A stretch of 64,000 bases of DNA from Kudoa neothunni (GCA_964304625.1 OZ199838.1:14074001-14138000), one strand, 5' to 3'; numbered from the stretch's first letter, positions 25,317 to 37,268 are shown. A program made the numbers and translations. The notes: a model not told the origin generated them from the letters alone.

Positions 25317-26385
25317 GTCTTAAAATTTCACCAGGCAACCGCATTATATCGCATTCCCCTTTCAATTCATTCGCGCATGCGCACCAAATGACGGTTTAAT
25401 TGCTAACGTTGAATTAAAATACAACCATCTGTGTATTATATTATAGACAATCGTTCCATTACCAACCGATTCAAAAAATATTTTGTACCTACAATTGATC
25501 TCGCCGCGAAACCCCCGTAAAACAGAACTTAATTACAAAAATCTCGTTTGTTCAACCCTTACGGGACCAAGCGGGGTCTACCATGACCCCAAGATACATC
25601 TTCTTGATCATACCACTAAAAATCAGCTTCCGTTGATATTAAAATTTTTTTTTCTCAAGTTTTTAAATTTATAGTAAAATACAATATTTCGATTGCATGC
25701 AATTATAAATATTCTTGACCTCAATTATTTATTTTATAAATATTGATTTTAATGAAATATTAAAAAATATATTACATTTAAACATTACATGTGTATGAAA
25801 ATAACGACAAAAATCTCAGCGGATTGCCGCTACAGACTAGCGATAACTAATCCGATTGATCTCCTAAGTTTTGTTGCTTTTCCTAACAAATAGAATTTGG
25901 TTTTCTCAAAAAATACACAAGGCGAAAAATAAATCATTATATACTAACAAATAAGCACATATACAATATTATAATGAATGATAATTTTCAACAATGGATT
26001 TGAAAAGATTCATCTTTTGTACAGTTGTTGTCCGATGATAATGAATTTGGATTACATAATTGATTAGGGTTGCACCGATACCACATTTTAAATTTCAATT
26101 GTTTTAGACGTCTGTTGTATTCTAATGAGATTACGAAAAAATTTTTAATCATTCAAAAAAAAGTTTTATTTCTCTAAAATTTACTGATTTTACTTAATAA
26201 GGATTCCTAACTGATTGTATTAACGGTCTAACGGTCAGTAAAATATTAATTTTCTCAAATAATGTTTTGATATCCATTACATTGGTAACTAGTTAATTTC
26301 GTATGGTAAAACAAATATTTAGCGCGAGATTGGTATTTTTACAATGAACACATCAAACCATGAGTAATATATTTTTCTAAGATAC
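25317..26385. other. AT-rich spacer with an orphan piggyBac-like end
   Basis: No gene recognised. Around 25555 the sequence CCCTTACGGGACC is followed by GGGGTCTACCATGACCCC, resembling the left end of the element at 2076. However, there is no TTAA next to it and no partner end nearby. Confidence 0.3.
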
Positions 26386-26770
26386 TAGCGCGAACTGCCC
26401 AGCGTTGCTTGGGGAAGATTTCACATAGAGACGTTTCTTTATAACATCCAAAAAAATATTATGTTTCAAATTGATTTACAGAAGCAGTCAAACTAAATTT
26501 TTTTTAAGCATCATACTTGGTCGATTTTGATTTCAAAATTTAAATCATGATCATTTCTGTGCATGGATGTATCAACCCTGGGTTTTAATTAACAATTTCT
26601 TGTCCCGACACAAATTCTAAATAATTTAGGGTCAGTGTCATATTTATTTTCGATCACGAATTATTCAAACTCTCTTAAAGTGCAATCTAATACATTATTT
26701 TTTGGCCCAGGGGATTTTTAACGTCGAATTCTAGACCGGCTCGGAAAATGTGTGCATCACTAAATTTTAA
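26386..26770 (+). repeat. Dispersed ACTAG-start repeat, copy 1
   Basis: Starts ACTAGCGCGAACTGCCCAGC and continues with a GCCCAGCGTTGCTTGGGG imperfect palindrome. The reverse complement of 35430-35767 is collinear with it over more than 330 bases, including GGGGAAGATTTC, CAAATTGATTTA, TGATCATTTC and TTTTTGGCC. Family unknown: no coding sequence and no terminal inverted repeat. Confidence 0.75.
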
Positions 26771-26869
26771 AGGGATAAAACAGAAAAAGTAATAGAAATG
26801 AAGAAAACACATGAAAATTAGTTTTTATTTCTCAAATTAATATCTTTTGGCCCCGAATAAACTTTAATG

Positions 26870-28005
26870 CGCTTTTTTCAACAAAAATTGAATTATTTTG
26901 TTCCTTGCTCAGTTATTCATTCAAAGATTATTTATTATTTTTATTTTTTACTATTGATATATAACAATTTTATATAAATTAACTTTAAAAATAAACTTTT
27001 TGCAAATTTCACAAAAACATCTCATTCTTCACTTTAATAAAATACTTTATGAACTTTTGAATATAGATATTAATGTAGTAAGACATGTTTTAGTCTATGA
27101 TTTTTACTATTAAGTTTTTGATTAGAAATTAAGAAATTATTCAGTTTTTATTATTAAAATTCAGGAACTTAACTTTTAAATCTGATTATATTAATTTTTT
27201 ACTTTGAAGTGTGTAAACACTGAAAAAAATTGTTTGGCTATATTTTTATTGTTTATAAGTTTTTGTATATGCCAAAATTTCCCAACAACAAATTCGGCAA
27301 AATATACGAATTGAGAATATTTAGGGGTGTAATCACAAAATGTTACTATTTGGTTATTATTTTTATCGGTATATACATAATTTATTATGACCAATATTTT
27401 TATATAAATGACAATTTGGGGGGTTTTTAGATTTTATTACACCAACATTTTTACGTTTGTCGAATGCTATACTAAACACACATGTAAGAATTACTCCTAA
27501 AAAGTAATATCTTCCTATAATCTGCCTTAAGTCATTTCCCTATTGAAATTAAATGTTGATCTAAAATATGATGTTAATTAATTATTAAAAAAACTAATCA
27601 ACTCCAAGAACATTAGGAAAAAATATTTTGAGAGCACGTGGTTGTCTTCTCGCTTTTAAACTATTTGTGCTTAAAACCTATAAATACCTGTATAATTAAA
27701 TTTGATATTGTAAATTTTGTGTTTATATGGTAAAAAATATGAAATAGAACCAATTTTTGAATGGTTATCAAAAAAAAAATTAGAGATTAATTTAATGTTT
27801 GTTGAAAAAAGACGGAGATTACACGTGTATCCTATCGCGTTTGGATGAAAAATTCTCAAAATTTTAAAGTTATTATTTTGAGCTGAATTTTCGCTCTCCA
27901 TATTCTTTTATTTTATTATCAAAAATTGTGAAAAAAGAAATGTGGAAAAACGTTTGTAGGATGGCGTTTTTTAGGTGCCGCATACCTTACCATTACCCGA
28001 TATTT
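26870..28005 (+). repeat. Long-inverted-repeat element, partial copy A (interior plus right arm)
   Basis: The interior (26870-27760) matches 44515-45300 in the same orientation, for example TTAACTTTAAAAATAAACTT and ATTATTCAGTTTTTATT. The right part (27780-28000, ending TTAGGTGCCGCATACC) matches the reverse complement of the left part of copy B (44325-44540). A full element would therefore be left arm, interior, inverted right arm, with arms of about 220 bases. Copy A lacks its left arm. No coding sequence; superfamily not determined. Confidence 0.65.
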
Positions 28006-28166
28006 TATTGACAGGCCTAATGAATATTGCAAACCTAATATATTTTTTGTATTATTCAATGGTTAAATGCGTAAAGATTGATAAAAATGTAAGAATAATT
28101 TTAAAGAGCCAATTTAAAGATATCTTGATACATTTTAATGTAATTTGAAACATTATTCTTCATTTA

Positions 28167-29327
28167 CAGTAGGTGACGGCTCTTGCGCATTACCACTCGT
28201 GGGCACCTGCCATGGTTTAATGACTTACACAATACTGTTGCTAATTGAAATGAATCGAATAAAAGCATAACAATTATAATAAATTTTTAAAACCTTAGTT
28301 TTTATTTTAATTCGTTGTATATAAGAATTAGCTCAAATTTACGACTCGTGGGCACTAAGCTTAAGAATAAAGTTGCCCAAATGATAGGTTGTGGGCACTT
28401 GAAGAGAATCAAGAAGTTACGTTCTTTGAAAGATAAAGTGGATATAATGGCATATTATGAAAGATTATCGAATAGGGAAAACAGATAAACTAAAATTCTC
28501 AATTATTTTAACTTAAAATATCTATCCTCTTTAAATAGAATTTTGGGTAATAAATAATCCATTATGAAGTCTCATAATCGAATGAAAATTACAAATAACC
28601 ACAAAAAATTTACTATTTCTATGAATGATGCTCTAATTTATTTGAGAGAAATGTATAAATTGTTCAGAAAACGAAATTATCAAATGTTATCTACGGTCAT
28701 AGATCTAGAAACGACGATTTACAATTAAAAATGCCAGAGCTTTACCAGGAAAATAATAACTTTTTCAAAGCAGAATCCAACTAACATGTATGATAAAAAT
28801 TTTTGACTATATTATATTGAGTATATTAATTAATTTTATGAAATGTATGCATATTAATCTATATTAAATTTATCTTTCTTACTAACTCTTACTCCTATTT
28901 CCCATGATTACAAAAAATAATTTATTTGTTACGCCGCACTTCCATAAGATATAATAGTTCAGTAGGAAAGTTTTCTGCATGTTTTTATTTAAAATCGTCC
29001 AAACCTAGTGGTTAAAAACTAATAATTTTGTTTGTAATAAAATTAGATGTGTGAATTGTATTTGTTATTTTTTAATTTTTGTTGACAGAAATCATTGGTA
29101 TTATCATCACGTTGTCTGAATGGTTTGTTTTTACAAATTAAATTCAAGGATTGACTAGATTAATCACACTTAACCGGTACATCACTGTTATAACAAAATT
29201 ATTTGTATTAATATAATTTTGAGCATAAATGCAAACATGGTGATAAATAAGAGAGATTAAATTGCAAGAGAACGTACTAAAATTTTACTTCGTTCGCGAG
29301 CGCCATGACGGATCGAGGGCATCTACT
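28167..29327 (+). mobile_element. Tigger/pogo-type element, 1.16 kb, with CENP-B-like HTH remnant
   Basis: Ends CAGTAGGTGACGGC (left) and CAGTAGATGCCCTCG (reverse complement of right) are flanked by TA on both sides (28165-28166, 29328-29329). Inside, the + strand around 28400-28560 reads KKLRSLKDKVDIMAYYERL, then after a stop LNYFNLKYLSSLNRILGNK. This matches the N-terminal CENP-B/Tigger helix-turn-helix pattern (LTLKEKLDIL..E......IA..F.I....V.RILKNK). The DDE domain is missing, so the element is internally deleted and dead. The word ACTCGTGGGCAC occurs near 28189 and again near 28343, with a partial third copy near 28388; these may be transposase-binding sites. Confidence 0.75.
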
Positions 29328-30247
29328 GTATTTGGAAAGCGCGATGAAATTTTATTCCGTACTTAATCCTTCGGTTTCGTTATATAGCATTAAAAAAAGT
29401 ATTCCAGTATTTATAAAAAATTAAAATCTAAAAATATGTTAAAATTATTGAAAACATTTGTGATTTATGGTCACAATGGAAGTTACAATTGCACCCGACT
29501 TCACACAAACTAAAATTTAGCCGAAATTTAAAAATTACTTATGAGCTAAATGTTTTCATAGAATATTCTTATTATATAAAAAACAACCCTACAAAATTAA
29601 GGATAAAAATGCGACAAATGTAGATTGAAGGAAGCCCACTTGAATAGGCTACAGAGTTCAATAAATAAATTTAAAATAACTTTTATATTAGCCTAAAAAA
29701 TTAAAATAGTGGTATTTAAACGAATTTTATTTGCGTTGTCTTTCGCCGGAGCTTAACGACTTTCGTTCCTGAACTGTGGATTAGTCAACCGCTATAGTTA
29801 GTGGTTCCTAAAAATAACTAAGGATTAGGATCAAATATTTCCAAACAGATAAACATATCAAAAATTATATAAGGCATTACATTTACAAAAGTGACGCATC
29901 GATATAACCAACGACTATTTACGATCAGGTCCCTTATGATTTGGGTGAAGAGTTTTACGTTTATAATAATAATAATAATAACAATGAATTGCAATAAGAC
30001 ATAAAACGATTGTAAAAAAATTTTTTAATTGTATAAAACTATTATTTGTTAACAGAAAAATAACGATAGCTACGTAAATCTATTTATTTAATTAATCGCC
30101 AAGGTAAATAAAAAAAGACCTAAAGTTCATTAAACGTTGAAAATAACACATTGACTCTCATCAACATAATTGAGTTATGTAGAAAAAATTATTAGCCCAA
30201 TCCACGCCACGATAATAGCGTGAATCGTCATATCACGCGCACGCAGA
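29328..30247. other. AT-rich region upstream of UTP23
   Basis: No coding sequence recognised. Contains a short TAA/ATA trinucleotide run near 29963-29983. The promoter of UTP23 must lie in its last part, but no named site is evident. Confidence 0.3.
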
Positions 30248-31328
30248 ATGAAAATCAAACGTCGTAAGAAGTGTAAAAAACGTCTCAACCTTTTCGTCAA
30301 CAAGTTTGAATTTAAGAAGCCATATCGAATAATCACTGACATACATTTCTTGTTGAGAGCTTTAAAATTCAAGATAAAAATAAAAGAGCAATTGGAAAAA
30401 TATTTGGATGGCCCTGTGGAGTTGAGTAAAATTTGGATTTAATTTACACTTTTGAATCTTTATTAATTCGTCCTAACACAAAAAAATTAGTAACAACAAG
30501 ATGTGTCCTGGATGCAATTGAAAATGGTGGGGACCGTTTGAAAGGTTGTGCTATGATTGCTTCATCTTTCTCCAAATGGGAGTGCATTCACAAAAACAAA
30601 CCAGTTAACGCTATAAAATGCATTAAATCAATAGTTGGTATGTGCGACTATTGATTTGGAACGTTTTATAACGTTTACTCTAGGTGAAAATAATCCTAAA
30701 AATTTATTTGTAGCTTCACAGTCGTTTGATTTATCCAAAATATACATGGATAAAAGTAGATATCTTATTTCAAACGGATTTTTTTACTTATAAGCACTTC
30801 GATTCCATAATTCTCGTCTTTAATCATTCCATTTATTTACCTAACTTATAAATCACTAATACCGAAATAGGAGTTCCTCTTTTACATATATCCCATAATA
30901 CGATTATGATTCAAAAGAGTTTGGCTGACTCTACTAACGAAATGCAATCTTCCAACGAAACAGTATATTTTTAGCTTCCAAGTGGAATAACATAGATATT
31001 TATTTTAGGATCAAACTACCAAAAATCAATTGACACTTGGCGATAGAAAGGCTCTAGGATTGATGGACAAACCTACCAACACAACGTTGCCTCGCAAGAA
31101 AAAATCCAGGAACCCCAATCCTCTTTCCAGGAAGAAATCTACAAAAACATCAAATTTAAATCAAAATGCGACACAACCTTTATCAAATTTGAATGCCGTA
31201 TCATCTATTTTTTAATTTTTTTAATATTCTAATATACATATTAGTCGTCTAAAGTGGGTAAAAAACGGCGCAAATATAAGATTGCTTCTCACATTCTTGA
31301 AGCTATCAAACAGAAGGAATCATTATAG
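30248..31328 (+). CDS. UTP23: rRNA-processing protein UTP23, PIN-domain-like small-subunit processome factor
   Basis: Nucleolar protein of the early 90S pre-ribosome that binds near snR30/U17 and is needed for 18S rRNA maturation. Exons: 30248-30425, 30491-30637, 30684-about 30765, about 30871-30963, about 31011-31196, 31245-31328. The joined start MKIKRRKKCKKRLNLFVNKF matches the family's MKITRQKHAKKHLGFF. It is followed by KPYRIITDIHFLLRALKF (PIN core), VELITTRCVLDAIENGGDRL (family CTTRCVLKELE), ENNPKNLFVASQ (family GNPHHYFVATQD) and GVPLLHISHNTM (family GVPLMFIIQNTM). The C-terminus is Lys/Arg/Ser-rich, ending KRRKYKIASHILEAIKQ. Length near 240 residues is typical. The gene is followed about 115 bases later by another + strand gene. 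Confidence 0.93.
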
Positions 31329-31443
31329 TTCATTTTTCGAATTATCAACTATATTTTAGTGTAAATAAATAAATATGTTGTAATAGATTTCGAAATGCTT
31401 ATTTAATCCTTGCTGGCGCAAGCGCATTCATGACGTCATAAAA

Positions 31444-31986
31444 ATGTTGCGGTTAATTCAAATGAGATTTTGCTCTCATGTATCGCAAATACCAAATGAG
31501 ATGACAGTGAGAGTTAAAACATTAAGGATAGATAATTTTATAACCAAAGCAACAAGTCTAAGTAGAAAGTGATTAGATTTTTTTAGGGAAAATTATTATA
31601 ACGAATTTAGCAAATCCGAATTAGCCATTAGGTCGGCTCTAATAGGAGTGAATGGAGATCCTGTATTGAAACCAAGTCAACAAGTATAAAATAATTTCGT
31701 CGTCCTGTTCACATGTTAATAAGTTATATAAACTTTGTGTTAGATCGATTCTGGAATGGTCATTGATTATATTAAAGATAGCAACGATGGTATATTGGAT
31801 TTGACACGTTGGCAAAATATTGAAATTGAAGAACTTGAGAACCCCAAACCAAATGGAACCAAATACGAAATCACGTTCGATCTTATTAAATCCATAAAAA
31901 TACCCTTGGATGAATACAAAGATAATGTAAAAAGGGCAGTGGAAATTGAACGCCAAGTGCTGGCATCTGATCAATCCACCAAATAA
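31444..31986 (+). CDS. MTRES1-like mitochondrial S4-domain RNA-binding protein
   Basis: The start MLRLIQMRFCSHVSQ is basic and free of acidic residues, like a mitochondrial presequence. An S4-like segment follows: TLRIDNFITKATSLSRK, then FSKSELAIRSALIGVNGDPV, then LKPSQQIDSGMVIDYIKDSN, resembling the MTRES1 block KKSRTVKVGDTLDLLIGED. The end TKYEITFDLIKSIKIPLDE parallels MTRES1 YRVVLRRWKSLKLPKK. MTRES1 rescues mitochondrial ribosomes and supports mitochondrial transcription. Exons: 31444-about 31568, 31587-31683, 31744-31986. The first junction is odd: the frame contains a TGA at 31570-31572, which vanishes only if an 18-base GT-AG segment (31569-31586) is removed. The alternative is a disabled or mis-sequenced gene. 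Confidence 0.55.
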
Positions 31987-32390
31987 CAATATTTTTTTAC
32001 CTATAAATTTTGTTTTTCGTTTTATATTAGTTGTTTGCGCGCAATACTCAAGTACAAAGTATTTAGATGATGACAAAATAAAAATAATATTGCCTCTTAC
32101 TTTAAATATCACAAGACTAATCTTTAGTATATTCTCAGATTTATTATTAAATGCTTAACCGTTCATTACAAGAATTTTAATTCTACTTCTCGATTTCATA
32201 AAGTTGATCAAAAATTCGGACTACATTAAGAATGAGACTAATTTTTAGAACACACTTGTCTGAATTTCATTATAAATATTTATTTTGTTATAATACAAAA
32301 TTTTGAACAATTATTTAGCTTAAACCCATTCTACCAAACTTTAAACAGGCTCGTTCCCCCATAAACCAATGAATTTTTTTTGTGTTTACA
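31987..32390. other. Spacer, 3' flank of the MTRES1-like gene
   Basis: AT-rich with no recognised feature. Confidence 0.3.
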
Positions 32391-32829
32391 AGGTAAAACC
32401 CCCGGGGGAAATTTTTTAGGTTGTGGAATTCCGGTTGGTCAGACCTCTTCCATTAACGCTTTAGGCACCGCAAGACGTAACATGAAACCCCGCCCTTTAT
32501 CTTTATGCTGTAGTATGGGATTTTATTTAACCCACTAAACATCCTCGTCTCAGGGCGACCACCACCCCAAACCCTATCACTTTAAGGATGTTGGATCTGT
32601 GTGGGACTGCAAATGACTTGCCGCCTTTCAATGGGTTCCGGAGATTCAAACTCCTATTCACGCTCACTCCACTCCACAGCGAGCGTACACTTTAACCATA
32701 ATAGCTCAAGAATATGGGATAGAGACCCCCCGACACGGAAGCCATGGTCTGACCACCAGCGGATTCGAACCTATTGCCTCAAGGTTCTGAGTCCGAGGTG
32801 TCACACCGATATGCTGTCTGTCCTCGGCT
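32391..32829 (-). mobile_element. tRNA-derived SINE, type 2, sharing the 3' tail of type 1
   Basis: Read from 32829 on the minus strand, the head has ACAGCATATCGGTG (A-box-like), CGGACTCAGAACCTTGAGGC (like a tRNA-Leu anticodon arm with CAG) and a perfect B box GGTTCGAATCC. The middle section is unlike the type 1 SINEs and contains a B-box-like GAGTTTGAATCTCC. From about 32570 to 32391 it is collinear with the tails of copies at 4950 and 53575: GGTTGGTCAG-type words, GCTTTAGGCACCGCA, ATCTTTATGCTGTAGTATGGG and ACTAAACATCCTCGTC on the plus strand. It ends in CCTTGTAAACACAAAAAAAA. Confidence 0.8.
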
Positions 32830-33229
32830 GAGAGATGGAGTGAAAGGATGTCTATGCCAAAGTATATTGAAATGATTTATTTGGGACATTCTTGACCGAT
32901 CAAAGTGAATGAGTTTTCATTAAAAGTTTTAGAGGGTGTATAGCTTAAATTCGTTTCTAAATTAACAACGGCACATGTGATTGCACCTGTCTTTCATCCT
33001 AATTATAAAAAATTTGAACGTTAAAATGGATTACACACAATGATGAAGTTAAAATACAATTATAGATATATTTCCACAATTTTAGATTTTTTCAAAATTA
33101 AAGATTTAAATGTACAAGTTAATAACGCCTTCGCCGATTCCATTCTAAGTTAACCTAAACTTTGTCAAAAAAGAAGACTCGCGGCTACTATTGATACTTT
33201 TTTGCTATCGTCGAACACCGCACGTATAG

Positions 33230-33441
33230 GGAAGAAATATGAAATTATTTAAACGAATCTGTTTCGAAAATATATGATGATCCTCTAATTTATTGCGCTC
33301 ATTCTAGCCATTCAAACCTCAAACATCTAGCGAGGTCAATTTATTCTATTCCGGTGAGTTCTGCAGAATGTAAAAGACATGTCTCAAGGGCTGAATTAAC
33401 GTTGCAAAAGATCCATCATCGCTTAAAGCCATGTCATTTTT
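33230..33441 (+). pseudogene. hAT transposase C-terminal dimerisation fragment
   Basis: Reads EEI, a stop, then NYLNESVSKIYDDPLIYCAH, LKHLARSIYSIPVSSAEC and RAELTLQKIHHRLKP, followed by a stop. The order DPL, LA..y..IP.SSA..eR..S.A and the basic end is the hAT dimerisation domain. Only this part remains. Confidence 0.65.
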
Positions 33442-33841
33442 AGAAGGTAGTTTTTCTCAGATATTATAATTCCTCTAGATTATTATAATCATAGCTGAAG
33501 AAAATTAAATGTACGAAGGTTTTTTAGGCTGTGCACACATTCAACTGTTTCAATATGGATTATCTAGGGTCGGACGATTGTCGGACACGGACAAATTTTA
33601 CTGAACCTTGTATCACCCTGATACTACCGGTCCCGACCGGATAGTACGTACCATTTCTCCAATCCCTAAGGGATTACGGACGACCGATACATTACTATAT
33701 ACATATTATTTTAATCCAATTACGGTTGATATCTATAAGAGAAAAAAAATTGAGCAAAGAATGTCTCCGAATGCTGAAAATAACCTGTTAGATTATGTTA
33801 AGTCACCTCGATCGAATCATTTCTCATACCTCCTCTAATAA

Positions 33842-33981
33842 TCCTTTTGGGGGAATTAGTAGCCCTATATTTTTTGATCAAATCACTTAATGTTGATCTC
33901 GGAATGCCTAAATCCTCGAAAGCTTCGTTCTGGTCTTTTCCTTTGTTAACGACAAGATGGCAAAAGGAGCTCTCTTATTTT
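33842..33981 (-). pseudogene. IS630/Tc1-like transposase HTH fragment
   Basis: The minus strand reads NKGKDQNEAFEDLGIPRSTL and then SDLIKKYRATNSPKRI. This is a helix-turn-helix with the pattern of IS630/Tc1-like N-termini (KSQKEISEILGIPRSTVSDI). No catalytic part is found beside it. Confidence 0.55.
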
Positions 33982-34030
33982 AAAAATAATGCATTTTTAA
34001 AGACATCTTGAGTGACGCTTGGTTTAGACC

Positions 34031-34116
34031 TAGTTTCAATTGCGACAAAACCGGTTTAACGTTGAAAAATCTAGTTTAAATTACAACGAATCCAGTTTCG
34101 ATTGTAATGAATCCGG
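34031..34116. repeat. Degenerate minisatellite of about 20-26 bases
   Basis: Three to four imperfect units built on AGTTTCAATTGCGACAAAACC, for example the variants CAGTTTCGATTGTAATGAAT and TAGTTTAAATTACAACGAAT, lie in tandem. No gene association is seen. Confidence 0.55.
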
Positions 34117-34536
34117 GGTATTGGGCGCAAAAACTGATATTACTCTAACTAATTATTTGCGTTCCATAATATTGATGATACATAGCCCGAAAATTAAAAA
34201 AAATAATTTTATTTTACTAAAGTAAATTGGCTCTTTAAAGAAAAAAAGGGTATGGAAATAAATGCAGGAAAATGACTGATTTAACCAAACCTCAGGTTTA
34301 CGAAATTCCTTCAAAATACTTGCAGGGTGATATTATATACGGTCTTAATTTTCACTCTCGTTTCAGATTTTCTCTTAGGTTTATTAAAATTAAATGTGTT
34401 TGAAAAAGCTCCTTTTATCTTTTTTCTTCATATTGGTTTTATTTTAACGTAATAATATTGGCAGATTCTTGCTAATCTTCTCGCTTTACTATATCTCGAA
34501 TTGAGTGTTAAAAATTGAAAACAAGATCTAGAGAAG

Positions 34537-35166
34537 GGGTCTCCAGACTTTTTTTTCGTCGACCCCATCCAGAAATGTTCTTAAAAATATAAAGTATTTT
34601 TAACTTTTCCATTAAAAAAAGGTAAAAATATCTTTAACATAACCCGTTAATATTCTATTTATAATACGTGTAATATATAAAATTATGCTTATCGAAATAT
34701 ATCATTTATCAGCAATGTAACGTTAAAACATATTAGAAAAATTTCATATTTTCGTAAATTTACACATATTTATAATCAGATGATAACAAAAAAACAATTT
34801 AATAGAAAATTTACCATTAAATAAGTAGACGTTGAAAAGTGTTTAGTACACCTATTTATTAGAATTGTTACAAAAAATAACTAAAATAACAAATGTGCAA
34901 ACATCCATCAAGAGATTTATTCCTTGACGTTAATGAGAAGGAGGCACTTGGCGAGCAGCTACCAGACTCCTGATGTCTGGTTGAAAATTCGTTAGCTTCA
35001 GCCTCAAATCTCCACGATCCTCAAGGTTAAGCCGGTTCCTTAGCTTTATCGAAATTGCGTTCGCATGACTAAAACCGACTTCAACCATATAGGTCAATGT
35101 TTCCCTGCGAATTTTACACTCATTCCACCATGTTAATTCCCGGCTCACTTCGCGCCCCTCCTCCAT
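34537..35166 (-). pseudogene. hAT (ZBED5/FAM200-like) transposase C-terminus with terminal repeat
   Basis: The minus frame 35166-34930 holds TYMVEVGFSHANAISIKLRN and LRLKLTNFQPDIRSLVAARQ, ending with VPPSH. This matches the C-terminal dimerisation region of ZBED5/FAM200-like hAT transposases (FS..N.IKtK.RNRL....DLR..LS...PDI..L...KQ.Q.SH). Downstream at 34537 the sequence GGGGTCTCCAGACTTTTTTT is a typical hAT terminal repeat (CAGGGGTCTCCAAACTTTTT), so this is probably the 3' end of one element. The rest of the transposase is absent. Confidence 0.7.
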
Positions 35167-35429
35167 GTGAAGGTCAAGGCTTAGTTTTACCGATTATTTA
35201 AATTCAGAAATAATAATACCAGTAAAAAACCTTATTAAATTGTACTTGTTATTATTTAAATTGTTTATGTTGAAGTTGGCACGATTTGTAGCTGTTTATG
35301 TGAAAAAGTGCGTTAAGCTCTTGCCAGGCCAAGGGATATTAATTTGAGCAATAAAAATTAATTTTCGTTTATTTTCTTCTATCTCTGTATCTTTATCTAT
35401 TTATTCGTCTCCCGTAAACAGTGGCTCAC

Positions 35430-35767
35430 AAGCTTTCTGAGCCAGGCCAAAAATAACGTTTAGAGTAACATTTTAAGGGGGTTTAAATAATTCGGAGATG
35501 CAAATTAAATACGACAACTGACGTTAAATTATTTAGTATTGGTGCCGCGTCCTGAAATTTTTAAATAAACGTCGGGATTGATACACACCTGGTGTTGAAA
35601 TGATCATTACTTAAATTTCGACATAAAAATCGACAAAGTATGTTGCTTAAAATAATTTAGTCATACTGTCTCTATAAATCAATTTGAACCATAATATATT
35701 TTTGAATGCTATTAATAAACGTATCTACGCGAAATCTTCCCCAAGTAACGCTGGGCAATTCCCACTA
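35430..35767 (-). repeat. Dispersed ACTAG-start repeat, copy 2
   Basis: Reverse complement starts AACTAGTGGGAATTGCCCAG and is collinear with 26386-26770 (see that entry). The palindromic GCCCAGCGTTACTTGGGG is retained. Confidence 0.75.
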
Positions 35768-36988
35768 GTTATAATTATTTTCGGAGCTTTTGTAACTTTG
35801 ATTCAAATCAATTTTAAAAATAAGACTTATCATTCTTAGTCATTCAAAAACTTAATGTTATCTATCGTTGTATATATTGCTGATAACAATTAATATCAAT
35901 GATCATTAAATTTTAAGAAAAATAATTTTAATGTGTTCGTTAGTTTTTTATGCGTTATCAAGTTTATTTACATTAATTAAAAAAATTAAACTACTTAATT
36001 ACGACAATTGGAGATTGGTTTTAACCTAAAAAATATTAACAAACATTAAATATCAGGCTAGTCGTTGATTAATTGTATTCAAAAGTGTAGTGCGGAGTAG
36101 AAAAATGGAAAGCATTACTTTATAACCCAGAAAATTTAGTGCACTCTCTATAACACGCATCAACCCCCATTCGACCACTAACATAATTATCGACCACTGA
36201 TCTAGAGCAAGCTATATATAACATTAATAGTGTATTTCAAAAATTTTTAGACTAATTTATGGACGGTTGAAGGAGATTTAGACTAACTTGGTCTGTAGTC
36301 AAAAAGTGACTTTATCGGCACCCACGCGATGATTAAATGAGTATGACCGCCGTAAAGTAAGGATAAAATATCCCTAATTGAATAACCGAAATAATTTCCA
36401 ATTGAGACATGAAAAAACCTCGTGTGATCAATGTAAAATTCATCCCCAGCATAATCTTCTTTCAAATAACAATTTGTTCGCACTCTCTATTGCAAATCTA
36501 TCATTACAGTAGTCAGATTAAATACGTAATGTACAGGAAAGAAATAATCGTATCATGCAGGTCGTAACACCTTAATTCAATATTGCACTATAATTATACC
36601 AATATTTAAGGATGCACGGTTTTGTACTTAGATAGAAACTTTATAATTTTGAAGCAACATACATAATTTAGAATTTCAAAGATTTAAAACTTCTAGAAGA
36701 TGTCGATTAGTTATATGGAGGCGGCGATAAAATTGCTGTAAATATAGGTATTAACTGTAGGATAAACCACACACAAATAATGACATTGTGTGAATAATAA
36801 CACTCAGAGCTTAAGTTTGGTTGGAATAAAAAATGTTCGATACACATATGGATACTTTAGGTATCATTTCAAAGCCATTACGCATTTAACACAACCGGAT
36901 ATGACACATCTTTCATCATACAAAAACGAGAGTTAATACCCCAATCGATAGACATGTACTTTTCTGTGCAGATTTAATGTTTGTTTAA
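35768..36988. other. AT-rich spacer with no recognised gene
   Basis: One 66-codon minus frame (36483-36283) has a protein-like composition but no known motif. An ATG at 36699 followed by SISYMEAAIKLL could be the first exon of the reading at 36989-37204; this is not established. Confidence 0.3.
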
Positions 36989-37204
36989 AATAACAAGACG
37001 ACTATTGATCCAGTAATTGCGAAATCCGATGTTTTAGTGAGAAAAATTATTGAACAATTAATGTGTTCATCTCCGAAACCCAGTCAACTTAAACAATACG
37101 GAAAAGAAGTTGTTGGGTTTTTTCAAATTCTGCAGACGACCGTTTACTGCATTGGATCACATTTGTTTACGTCAACCTCAGCTGAAAACATAGATGTTAA
37201 ATAA
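36989..37204 (+). CDS. Possible 3' exon of an unidentified gene just upstream of SLMAP
   Basis: A 71-codon open frame with no start of its own reads TTIDPVIAKSDVLVRKIIEQ, then LKQYGKEVVGFFQILQTTVY, and ends in NIDVK. The composition (balanced charges, amphipathic helices) looks like real protein and not chance in so AT-rich a region. It ends 64 bases before the SLMAP start. Upstream exons were not resolved and no family is recognised. Confidence 0.3.
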   Translation, partial: NNKTTIDPVIAKSDVLVRKIIEQLMCSSPKPSQLKQYGKEVVGFFQILQTTVYCIGSHLFTSTSAENIDVK

Positions 37205-37268
37205 TTACGATCAATAGCGAACTAGGCCGACATATATATATCGTATTTTGATCTGTGAAAATTTTGGA

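Noticed and set aside
25555-25600. piggyBac-like end (CCCTTACGGGACC with GGGGTC..GACCCC)
   Set aside because: No adjacent TTAA and no partner end found; kept only as a note.
30175-30372. Minus-strand open frame opposite the start of UTP23
   Set aside because: Shadow of the real UTP23 exon; no family resemblance.
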